Of a DNA stretch of 64,000 bases, positions 46,096-56,423 are shown piece by piece. The stretch spans positions 78,889,320 through 78,953,319 of the forward strand of contig CM043702.1 in NCBI GenBank assembly GCA_023935145.1, written 5' to 3'. Every line of letters begins with the position of its first letter. Within the stretch, counting starts at the first letter, position 1. The position numbers and the translations under genes are program-made. The DNA comes from Bretschneidera sinensis (lineage: Eukaryota; Streptophyta; Magnoliopsida; Brassicales; Akaniaceae). The notes below the pieces were generated by a model, which saw only the letters and a program-made list of their open reading frames with translations, was not told the DNA's origin and searched no databases.

Positions 46096-47157
46096 ATCAA
46101 CTCACATATTAATCTCTTTTTCTAGCAAAACTCTTTGATCTAGACGTGTGAGAACATTGTTGTCTTTCATATGCTGTTGTCCCTATCGTAGAATATTTCT
46201 ACAACAACCGTAAGCCAAATTGACTAATCAATCAGTAAAAGAAAATAGAAACAATAAGAATTCTTATGAACATAATTAAGAATAAACAATCTCACTGTGC
46301 TGAGAAAACCAGTAGTTCACAAGTTGTTTCCACTAGTCTTTATCTACTCATTTTGGAACTTTATTGCTCAAAACTTGTTGCTTTGTTTTGTTCCTCACGT
46401 GGTCTCTTTTAAGCATATACTTGTAGTCCTTCCATTGTTTTCCGATCATCCTCACTAATATTTTATCGATCGTCTCAATCATAGGATGATGAAACTTCAT
46501 CTACAACAAAGAAAAGAAATAGCACAAATAAGTAGTTTTGGTCTTAAGGAGTATATGCATGTACAACACCATAAAAGAAAAAGGAAGAAAACCCCCAAAT
46601 TGGTCATCGTTAATTATCCGAATAAATTAAACAAGGTCATTTTTGTAGTTGGAAGGCAACTTCTTCAAATCCGTGTAACTAAGTGGACAAAGGTTCCTTC
46701 TCTTTGCAACTTTACTCAACTTGCTACATAACATTTGTCCACCTTTTTTCACAGGTTGATTAAGTGCGTTGAAATGGACCACAATTTTCTCCCCACGTTC
46801 CAAGGACCGCACTTGTAACGTTTGCATGATATGTGTTTGCTGTCTCACCCTCCCTTGAGAATCTATACATTAAAAACATAAATTTTATAAATAGGATAAA
46901 ACTGTGATATCAAACTAGTTTTAAATAGAATGTCTTATAATACAAAAATTACTAATTATCTCATATTCCTCATTATCATTGTTTTGACTTTCTGTTCTTG
47001 TTGACCTGAGCTCAGAATCACTTTGAGATTCAAGATCATCTTCAAGTTGATACTCATGCTCAGGTTCAATAACTTCTTGATGTTGTGAAGACCCAACTAG
47101 AGATTGGTTTGACATAATAGCTCTGATTGAGGGAGAAATTGGTTTTGACCTAAACAT
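46096..47157 (-). pseudogene. Ptta/En-Spm plant transposase-domain gene, spliced, decayed
   Basis: The minus strand shows segments typical of the plant Ptta/En/Spm domain family. An acidic N-terminal part (47157 to about 46950) is followed by GT at the boundary. After TGTATAG the next exon reads QGRVRQQTHIMQTLQVRSLE, GEKIVVHFNALNQPVKKGG and CPLSYTDLKKLPSNYKNDL (46865-46638). After TTTGTTGTAG a third exon has GKQWKDYKYMLKRDH and WKQLVNYWFSQ (46502 to about 46295). After GTTGTTGTAG a last segment has CSHTSRSKSFARK (about 46192-46100). Two stops in exon 3 sit where R (CGA) and Q (CAG) are expected, both explainable by C-to-T change. Such domains occur in CACTA transposons and in host genes derived from them; no CACTA terminal repeats were confirmed. 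Confidence 0.65.
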
Positions 47158-48780
47158 GTTTTTGAAATCTGTATATATAAAAATATAAACATACTTATAT
47201 CTTTAAAAAAAATACGACAGAATTAGTCACAATATTTATTCAACTTTATCAACAACCAAGATAAAAATTAAGAGAGAAAAAGATTAATATATATCTTTCA
47301 AGAAATTATAAAGAAAAAACATACGATATTGAAAAAAGAAGAAAAAAAACACATGATGATTTGAGATGTGATGAGTTGTCTAAACCGAAGCTGTCGTTAA
47401 TTATAGTTATACACTGCACATGACTTTTTTTTTTTTGGAGCATTATAATGTGCACTAGCCCCTGTGCATAAATTCTTGTAGTTAATTGTTTACAGTAATT
47501 TAAGTGCTTCGTGAACAAGATTAAGAGAAAGATAAGAGGATGAATAAGATAAAATGAGACAACTTCATTCAATCTTACATTTGATACAAAAGTAAACATA
47601 AAATGATCTTATCCCACTATTTTATGAAAATTATTTCATCATATCCTTTTACTAATGCAATCCTTCTTTTTAATATGTTAAAGTGGTAAACCAAATGAGC
47701 ACTAAGGTTCTTGTAGTTATTTATGCAGAATGATGATGTAGCAGATTACTGAGTAGAGAAACTGTTTTGGCAACCTAACTAGCAGAACAACATCAGCTTC
47801 TTTGATACTACAAGTTTGATTATGCACAAACTTTAACATCCTAAAACCTGTTCTACAAAATTTCCCAATAGACAAAACTAAAGTACTAGTAGTTATTTAT
47901 TCCAAATGAAAAAAGAAAGTATAGTTATTTAGTACGTGAGCCCAATATTGTTTTCTTCTCATGGCAGAGGATACCATTTGATAGTGACGGTAAAAGTAAA
48001 ACCATCTACAATCCCAGTTGAAAAGTTCTGAAGTTAAAGAGCCTAAATTAACCTCTTCTTTGTATTCTAGTGGCAATCATTTAAGTTAGATCATTGACCT
48101 TAAAAGGAGATAAATAAGCTTGAGATAAAATTTGGAACGTATAGCACCACTCACTTATTATAATAACTTGAAAGTTGAAGCCAATTTAAGTAGTGACCAG
48201 GTTCATCATGCTTAAAGTGGAGCCAAAAGGTAACTAATTCACTATACATAAAAAAAAGGTTATTTCTTAGATTTTTGGGAAATTAATTACGCTTCTAAAA
48301 GGGAAATATACTTTCCAATATTACTTGTTGTTCATAGAAATTAAAACCAAAACAAAGGCAACCACTAATGACTTAAAAGATTCCTCATTAGCTTTGTTTA
48401 ATGTGGAAGCATTCTCGGAAAAAAAAAAAGTGGAAGTCAAACTTCAAAATTTTTCTTCTAATCCTATCAAATCCAGCTGTATGGTTACTAATTCCTACTA
48501 GTTATATATTGATGAAAAATAAACAGTTAGTTTGATTTCTCAAATTTGTATGATTATGAATAGAACTTCCACTGAGATCATGTCTATTTTTGGGTTTTTT
48601 GACATTTTACATTACAAAAGTTCTTTTAAGAAAAATATGGATGCCTTCTGTATTCTTTTTGACTTGAATTAACTTGGATTTAACAATGTTTGTCTGCAAT
48701 AGATTTCAATGTTTGAACTTTGAACGGTAAAAATATACAAGGAGAGAAAACATGATAGCTTGAGGCCTTGAGATACTAGG
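47158..48780. other. AT-rich intergenic sequence between the Ptta pseudogene and E2
   Basis: No gene or element boundary is recognised apart from the repeat at 47411-47454. This and 45.6-46.1 kb are the best candidates for low-copy host DNA in the window. CTAGG at 48776-48780 would be the left TSD of E2, but the right copy is outside the window. Confidence 0.5.
47411..47454 (+). repeat. Direct repeat copy 2 flanking the Ptta region
   Basis: ACACTGCACATGAC, a longer T-run, then GGAGCATTATAATGTGCA. TGCACAT at its left and ATGTGCA at its right could pair. It matches 44861-44899. Confidence 0.75.
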
Positions 48781-48928
48781 TGATGGAGTAAATAATTCCC
48801 TCTCCAATAGCCTGGTGACCCGTGAATAACTCCCCCTTCAATAACCGGATGATATGTGGCTGCGTAAATAATGGGTAGGTAACAGAGCAGATGAAGAAGC
48901 CGTAATCACTTACAAACTTCTCACACGC
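48781..48928 (+). repeat. 5' LTR of E2, part 1
   Basis: It starts TGATGGAGTAAATAATTCCC and ends in CACGC (48924-48928), the left TSD of B2. Confidence 0.7.
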
Positions 48929-49977
48929 TGATGAGTGAAAAATATTGCATATTTTGACCACTTAATTTACATTTGTTAGCTTAGAAATTTGTTACTTTGA
49001 GTTGTTTTCATCGTTTTTCAGGTTTACAAGCACTGGGAAAGGAGTTTCACTAAAATTGCCAGAATTGCCTGTACAGATCAATCATCTTTGAAAATTAAAC
49101 TGTATTGATTCAAGAAGAACCAGTATATGAGCCATATATGCTTAGAAAGATCCAGAAGTCTATTTTCTGGAGAATTTTACTGCTCGTAAAAATGATTTTT
49201 CTACAGAAAGTTATGGCCATTTTAGTAGACAAAGGTCAGGCTGTGCGGGATTTCATCATGAACAGTAGTTTTGAAGGGCATGTGAAGACTTAAATCCCAC
49301 ATCCCACATCGGTTGGAAACACATTTCTATATCCCACATCCCACATCAGATTGGAAACACATTGCACTCATGGTATTTGCCTATATAAGACCCACTCCAC
49401 TTCATCATTCAGTGTACAATTCCTGGGCCATTTTGGTGTTAACCGGTGGACGTCTGCTAGCATTCTAGTGGATCCCGAAGGCTTTGCTACCACGAGGGGA
49501 AGCGCCGCCCATCAGCGAGTGAAATTTCTCCCATGTAAAGTTATTTATTTCTTTTTATTTAGTTGTTTTAGTTTAATGTTTAGCACTTTTATTATGAATT
49601 GGATTTCCTTTGTGATTTATTAAGAGCGGATACATTGGATGCTTTTGGTTTAATTGGGATATTCTTTGTTTTTTGTCTTATAGTTGGATTCATGGAATTT
49701 TTTGATAGGCTATGTTTTTAGGACATATATGCTTAAACTTTGGTGGGGTGGATTTGGAAACCTTAGTGCTTTAATTATTAGTTTTTAAAAATCAATTTAG
49801 TTTAATTTTAATTTCTTTTGCAAATTATCATCTGAAATTCGGAACTAGGTTAAAATAGAGTTAGTTTAGATTAAATTATATTTTCACAATGCAATTCCCT
49901 GTGGATTCGACCTCGCACTTCACAACGCTATATTGCAAACGACTCGTGCGCTTGTGAGTAATTTAAAACTCACAACA
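48929..49977 (+). repeat. 5' LTR of B2 (1049 bp, internally deleted)
   Basis: It begins TGATGAGTGAAAAATATTGC and ends AAACTCACAACA. Compared with the 3' LTR it lacks 239 bp at about 49600, where the ends share AATTG. TATATAA is at 49383-49389. The shared U3 module is at 49036-49241. Confidence 0.95.
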
Positions 49978-49983
49978 AGTTTT

Positions 49984-50001
49984 TGGCGCCGTTGCCGGGG
50001 A
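49984..50001 (+). other. Primer-binding site of B2
   Basis: TGGCGCCGTTGCCGGGGA is exactly complementary to the 18 bases at the 3' end of plant tRNA-Asp (including CCA). It is the best-preserved primer site in the window. Confidence 0.93.
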
Positions 50002-50276
50002 ATTGTTTTGTTTGTGAATTTTTATTTGAATTAATTTTATTTTTCTACTAGTTAGTTAGCATTTTTTTGTGTGATTTTTCTTTTTGCAATTTTATTTTAT
50101 TTTATTTGTTTCTATTTGTTTTGGCCTATAAAAAAATAGATATATAAAAAAATTATTTTTGCCAATTATTGTTGGCCCATTTTGTGAGTGGTGTGTTTTC
50201 TGTTTTTGCATTTAATTTACTTTATTGTTATTTTGTTTCTGCTAGTTAGTTTATTTTAGTTCTTTTTGTGCGGTGT

Positions 50277-53200
50277 ATGCTTGGTCTGAGATCTCTGAAC
50301 TTAGAATTGATACATTTTGATCCCGACTTAGAAAGAACTCTTAGGAGATAGAAAAGAGCACTAGTTGAAAGAGAGACAATTGAGATGGGAGACAATTTGA
50401 GGAATGTCAATCAACCGGAGAATGGAGAGCAACCTAGAGCTTGGAACGTGGACTTCACTACATCCCTTAGGGATTTGTTCACACCCATTGTGACTAACTC
50501 CCTTTCCTGTATAGTGTTGCCACCAACCAGTGCTACCCATTTTAATCTAAAGCCACATCTTATCCAGCTTCTCCCCTCATTTCATCGCTTGGATCTTGAA
50601 AATCCTTACAGCCATATGAAGAAGTTCAAAGATATTTGTGCCACATTCAAGTTCCAAAACTTCTCTGATGGGTTAGTCTATCTTAGACTTTTCCCTTTTT
50701 CTCTTCACGATAGAGCTAGGTCATGGTTGGATTCCAACATGCCCGGGTCTATTACATTTTGGGAAAGCTTGTTGAGTAAGTTCTATAACAAGTTTTTCCC
50801 AATGTCTAGAGTGAATGAGTGTCGAAAGGAGATTAGTTCTTTCACTCAGGAGGAGGATGAGAAGTTTTCTGAGAGTTGGGAACGTTTCAAAGAGTTACTG
50901 ATTAGATGCCCTCCACATGGATATGAGAAGTGGAGACTCGTTCAGTTCTTCTACCAAGGGTTAACTCAACCTAACCGCAGCATGATCGAGTCTATGAATG
51001 GGGGGGCATTCTTAAGTCTGACAGGGGATGAAGCATACAAGTCATTGGACAAGTTATCCGACAACTCCCAGCAGTGGGATTTTTCAAGTTATCGGGCAAG
51101 TCCATTCATGCTCTTAAGAAAGAAGGCATCTATGAGATTAAGGAGGACATTGACCTAAGGATAAAGATAGATGCTCTCATTAAGAAGGTTGATGCTCTCA
51201 CTGTGCGCCAGTCCATCAATGCAGCCAATACATTCAATGTCGATAGATGTTCTATCTGTGCTAGTCCTAGACATTTAGCACAAAATTGTCCATCTATGCT
51301 GGCTTTTGCCGAGTATTCTATGGAACAAGTGAACACTTTCAATGACTATCGGAGGCAATCAAATGGATCGTACTCTGAGACGTACAATCCAGGGTGGCGG
51401 AACCACCCAAAATTTTCATGGAGGCAGAACCAACCAATGAATCAGGGAGGAGCCCCTCATCATGCTCAAAATCAATATCCTCCCGGATTTGCCCCACAAA
51501 ATCCAAATCATGGTTGTTCTGCCCATCCAGCACCTTCACCTGCTTACCAAGCACCCACTCAAACACCAGCGCCAGTTTCACAGTCGCTAGAGGACACCCT
51601 TAAGGAGTTCATGAAGGCGACTAGCCAAAATATGAGTGATGTGAGGAGTGCAACAATGGTAAACACCCAAGCAATTGCCAAGCTGGAGAGTCAAATAGGG
51701 CAAATTGCAAGTCACTTGGGTGAGAGAGAGAAAGCAAACTTCCTAGTCAACCCATGCCCAACCCGAAAGGACAATTTATGGTTGAGAGTTCATCAATTCC
51801 TACACACGGGGAGGAACAAGTACAGTCGATTATCACACTGAGGTCTGGGAGACAAGTGGACAATCGAGTGGAAGAGAGCCCTGCTATGCAGCAAAGGCAA
51901 GGGAGTGGCAACACAGAGAAGAGAGATGCTGAGCCATCTACAGCCACACCTACTGAGAAGGACCCTCCTAGGTCGTTTGTACCTAGAGCACCTTACCCCG
52001 AGAGACTACAGGCGCCGAAGAAAGGAGGGAAGTATGAGGATATCCTGGAGGTATTCAAGCAAGTCCAAATCAATATCCCATTTTTGGATGCCATCCATCA
52101 AGTGCCATCATATGCCAGGTTTTTAAAGGACTTGGTCACTATCAAGAGGAGGATGAATGTCCCAAAGAAGGCATTTTTGACCGAGCAAGTCAACTCAATC
52201 CTGCAGTGCAAGCTACCCATCAAGTATAAGGACTCGGGGTGTCCTACCATTTCTTGCACGATAGGAGTCAGCCATATTGAGAGGGCCCTTTTGGATCTAG
52301 GGGCGAGTGTGAATCTTCTACCCTACTCAGTCTATGTGCAGTTGGGGTTAGAAGAATTGGAGCGCACATCCACGATGCTTCAATTGGCTGACAGGTCAGT
52401 GAAAAGACCACGGGGGATAGTTGAAGATGTTTTGATAAAAGTGGATAAGTTCTATTTCCCCGTGGATTTTATTGTGCTTGACACAGAGCCGGTTCAGAAT
52501 GTAGGGATTCAAATACTGGTGATTCTAGGGTGACCATTCTTAGCCATGGCTAACGCCCTAATCAATTGTAGGACAGGGGTGATGAAGATCTCCTTCGGAA
52601 ATATGATAGTTGAGTTGAACATTTTTGATATCACTAGGCAACCACTGAAATATGATGAAGTGAGAGATGTATGCTTGATAGAGGAGATTCTTGAGGATAC
52701 TGTGAATGAATCAAGCATTGAGGATCCCATGGAGGCATGCTTTGCTCACTTTGGAGACGGTAGCACCAGAACCTCAAAATAAGGAACTTAAGCCTTTACC
52801 GGATAATCTTAAGTATAAGTTCCTGGGTCCAGCAGATTGTTTGCCTGTGATAATAGCTTCAGATTTGGGTAAGGCTCAAGAGGAGAAATTATTAGATGTT
52901 TTAAGAGAGCACAAGGAAGCTATCGGCTGGACTATAGAGGATATTAAGGGAATCAGCCCCTTGTTGGTAATGCACAAGATATATTTGGAGGAGAATGCCA
53001 AGCCATCGAGGGAGACACAAAGAAGGCTTAACCCAGCTATGCAAGAGGTTGTGCGGGTAGAAGTAATGAAGTTGTTAAAGGCAGGGATCATTTATCCCAT
53101 CTCTGATAGCAAGTGGGTGAGCCTGATTCAAGTCGTGCCCAAACATACTGAATTAACAATAGTGAAGAATGAGGACGACGAGTTGGTGCCAACTCGTGTT

Positions 53201-53317
53201 CAGTCAGGAGGGAGAGTGAGTATAGACTTCCGTAAGTTGAATGCTGCCACTAGGCCTGACCATTTTCCATTCCTATTTATTGATCAGATGGTGGAGTGCT
53301 TAGTTGGGCATGTTTAG
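50277..53317 (+). pseudogene. B2 gag-protease and first part of RT, truncated
   Basis: The ATG at 50277 gives MLGLRSLNLELIHFDPDLER, matching the B1 start; a TAG follows about 24 codons later. The gag core is clear (LHDRARSWLDS, FSESWERFKELLIRCPPHGY). A shift near 51090-51110 leads to the zinc knuckle CSICASPRHLAQNC and a second shift lies near 51745. Protease reads LLDLGASVNLLPYS. The R codon of the ILGRPFLA motif is TGA at 52531-52533, consistent with CGA deamination. A deletion near 52755 removes about 30 acidic residues present in B1. The pre-RT linker (ELKPLPDNLKYKFLG) and AGIIYPISDSKWVS follow, and the frame ends after DQMVECLVGHV at 53317, directly before the 3' noncoding block. Confidence 0.93.
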
Positions 53318-54670
53318 TAATGTTGGGTCTGGCTGAAGACGTTAAACTTAGTGCTTATGGGAGGCACCCCACAGCTTATCTTTTCTGTTTATTTATTATT
53401 TCGTATTTTTATGATTAATATTTGTTTCCGGTATTTTTGTTTTCCAGTTTTTTTATTTTTCAGGGACAATGTGTACTTCAGTTCAAGTTTGGGGGTATGC
53501 TATGAGCCATACCAGTCCAGATAGTTCTCCATATCTCAGGTCAGCTCTTTTCATATTAGTTACACATTGGGGTCAATGTGTAATTTAAGTTTGGGGGTAT
53601 GGGAGACACATCACACACTTTGTCCTAATTTGTTATCTTTTTGTCATAAAGATAAATGCATGTTCATGTTCGTCTAAAAATTTTGGTTGTTCTGAAAAAT
53701 TGTGATGTGATTTCATTGGTGAGTTTAAAACTTTGAACACATGATCTGATGATAGAGTTTAAACTTTAATTACTTACCTTAGGAATTTTCGAGAATTCAC
53801 ATGTTTGATCTAATCTAACACGAGCACATCTGCACATATTTGTGTGAGGTATGACAAGTGAGTTGAATGTATATGTTTCCTTGTCTTAACTAAAACCGGA
53901 TGACTTGTTGGATAAACACTTGGGCATATATATAAAATAAAAAAAATAATTAATAGTACTAATATTTATAATGATCATCATCAATAAACTTTCCACTGAG
54001 TAACTGGACCTTTTGCCTCAGTAAGCAATGAGTGTTCATGTCAAAAGGTGGGAATTTTATTCATAATGATCATTGCGAAACTTTTCGCTGAGTAACTGGA
54101 CCTCTTGCCTCAGTAAGCAGTGAGTGTTCACATCAAAAGGTGGAATTTTGCTTGGTAGCATTAAGGCCGGTTTAATTTCGTAGCCTTTTTTACTCGAGTT
54201 AGTAAGTCCTTAGGGGCACCTAATGCCCTAAAACCATCTGGTTTAGGAGTCATTGACTCAACACTCGTTACATGGGTCAATTAGAAAGCTTAAGGGAACT
54301 AAACATAGCAGAGCCTTAAAAAAAAAAAAAACTATGCCTTCATTGTTCTTTCCGACGAAAAATTATGTGGATCTTGAGATTTGGATACCTTGTACATTGA
54401 AGTTATTTGGAAACCTCATCTATATATGCTAATTCACTTTACACTGATTCAAGCTTGTGATATCTTACCATGCCTCTTGTAAGTAATTAAGTTTTAAATT
54501 CTTATTCATTATGAAGATGGGTTTGACTTATTTAAGCTTGCTCATGAATGAATCTCACGATTTTGAATGCTCCTTAAATTTTTGGATACCATGAATACTG
54601 AACTTATGTTTATAATCTTTGTTGTTCATTTAGTTTTTTATTTTGTTTTGCTAAGGGACTAGCAAAATGT
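53318..54670 (+). other. 3' noncoding region of B2
   Basis: In order: post-stop block (53327-53378), internal polypurine-like motifs near 53488 and 53590, two hairpin units (53993-54051 and 54086-54143), and the ACACTCGTTACATGGGTCAA segment (about 54262). It is collinear with B1, A1 and A2. Confidence 0.78.
53993..54143 (+). repeat. Two hairpin-repeat units of B2
   Basis: Each unit has TGAGTAACTGGACC, TTGCCTCAGTAAGCA, TGAGTGTTCA and TCAAAAGGTGG. Unit spacing is about 93 bp, as in A1 and A2. Confidence 0.75.
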
Positions 54671-54685
54671 AAGTTTGGGGGTATT
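54671..54685 (+). other. Polypurine tract of B2
   Basis: AAGTTTGGGGGTATT immediately precedes the 3' LTR start TGATGAGTG. Confidence 0.85.
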
Positions 54686-55973
54686 TGATGAGTGAAAAAT
54701 ATTGCATATTTTGGCCACTTAATTTACATTTGTTAGCTTAGAAATTTGTTACTTTGAGTTGTTTTCATTGTTTTTCAGGTTTACAAGCACTGGGAAAGGA
54801 GTTTCACTAAAATTGCCAGAATTGCCCGTACAGATCAATCATCTTTGAAAATTAAACTATATTGATTCAAGAAGAACCAGTATATGAGCCATATATGGTT
54901 AGAAAGATCCAGAAGTCTATTTTCTGGAGAATTTTACGACTCGTAAAAATGATTTTTCTACAGAACGTTATGGCCATTTTAGTAGACAAAGGTCAGGCTG
55001 TGCGGGCTGTGCGGGATTTTAGTGTGAACAAAAGTTTTGAAGGGCATGTGAAGACTTAAATCCTACATCCCACATCGGTTGGAAACACATTTCTATATCC
55101 CACATCCCACATCGGATTGGAAACACATTGCACTCGTGGTATTTGCCTATATAAGACCCACTCCACTTCATCATTCAGTGTACAATTCCTGGGCCACTTT
55201 GGTGTTAATCGGTGGACGTCTGCTAGCATTCTGGTGGATCCCGAAGGCTTTGCTACCACAAGGGGAAGCGGCGCCCATCAGCGAGTGAAATTTCTCCCAT
55301 GTAAAGTTATTTATTTCTTTTTATTTAGTTGTTTTAGTTTAATGTTTAGCACTTTTATTATGAATTGTAGTTTCATAATTATGAGTGGCTAGAATCTTCA
55401 GCTAAGGTTGAAGATGAAGCCCTGCCATTGTTTGGTATAGTAGTTCAGATTTGCTTGTACAAATCTGACATTTTTTAGTATAAATGTTCTGTCAATTATT
55501 TAAGTTAATCATGTGATTGATTGAGTTTAAATTGTTCTGTTGGATATTCCTTGTGTTTCATCTGATGGATACATCGAATTGTTTTCAGTTAAATTGGATT
55601 TCCTTTGTGATTTGTTAAGACCGGATACATTGGATGCTTTTGGTTTAATTGGGATATTCTTTGTTTTTTGTCTTATAGTTGGATTCATGGAATTTTTTGA
55701 TAAGCTATGTTTTTAGGACATATATGCTTAAACTTTGGTGGGGTGGATTTGGAAACCTTAGTGTTTTAATTATTAGTTTTTAAAAATCAATTTAGTTTAA
55801 TTTTAATTTCTTTTGCAAATTATCATCTGAAATTCGGAACTAGGTTAAAATAGAGTTAGTTTAGATTAAATTATATTTTCACAACTCAATTCCCTGTGGA
55901 TTCGACCTCGCACTTGCACAACGCTATATTGCAAATGACTCGTTTGCTTGCGAGTAATTTAAAACTCACAACA
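54686..55973 (+). repeat. 3' LTR of B2 (1288 bp)
   Basis: Full-length LTR of this subfamily. TATATAA is at 55148-55154, the shared U3 module at 54793-54998. A 10-bp duplication (CTGTGCGGG twice, near 55000) distinguishes it from the 5' LTR. Confidence 0.95.
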
Positions 55974-56346
55974 CACGCAAAAATGGAAGCAAGATTTCAG
56001 GGACTGCGTCGTCCCTATACACGTAACAAGAATCCTCGAAAGAAAAGCGAGATCTCAGGGATCGTGTTGTCCTAAGCACGTAATGAACTTGCGTCCTGAA
56101 CAACTATAAAAAATCCAAGGTATGCAGATCTCAACACAATTCCATTTCATTACAAACACCATCAATACTGCAATCACAATCCTCTTCGTTTTCTCTCAAA
56201 AAACTTCACACTAACAAAGGCATCAGAGAGTGTTCAGAGGCACCAGCCCCCTCTCCCTTCAGTGACTCTTTAGTTCATTATTCTCTTTCTGCGCAGACCT
56301 TAGGATTTTGGGCCTCAAACTCAGCAGCAGATTTTTGGCATCAACA
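55974..56346 (+). repeat. 5' LTR of E2, part 2
   Basis: It continues the LTR after B2 and ends ...GGCATCAACA. TATAAAAAA at about 56105 is the TATA box. Similarity to the E1 LTR (3930-4160) supports the assignment. Confidence 0.7.
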
Positions 56347-56349
56347 GAT

Positions 56350-56367
56350 TGGCGTTGTCCGTGGGAA
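56350..56367 (+). other. Primer-binding-site-like sequence of E2
   Basis: TGGCGTTGTCCGTGGGAA, three bases after the LTR, has the position and TGGCG start of a gypsy primer site. The matching tRNA was not determined. Confidence 0.65.
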
Positions 56368-56423
56368 ACCAATCTTTCACTGACCAATAGAAGCGAAGAA
56401 ATCCAAAGAACTCATCTCTTGCC

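Larger units (their letters stand above)
48929..55973 (+). mobile_element. Athila-like non-autonomous element B2
   Basis: This 7045-bp element has LTRs of 1049 bp and 1288 bp, a perfect tRNA-Asp primer site, a polypurine tract and perfect TSD CACGC (48924-48928 and 55974-55978). The interior is collinear with B1 through gag, protease and the start of RT, then jumps to the 3' noncoding region, losing most of RT plus RNase H and integrase. R-U5 matches B1 well, but the middle of U3 matches C1. Confidence 0.97.

Noticed and set aside
47306..47599. 97-codon minus-strand ORF
   Set aside because: Runs through the T-rich direct repeat at 47411-47454; composition is that of AT-rich noncoding DNA.
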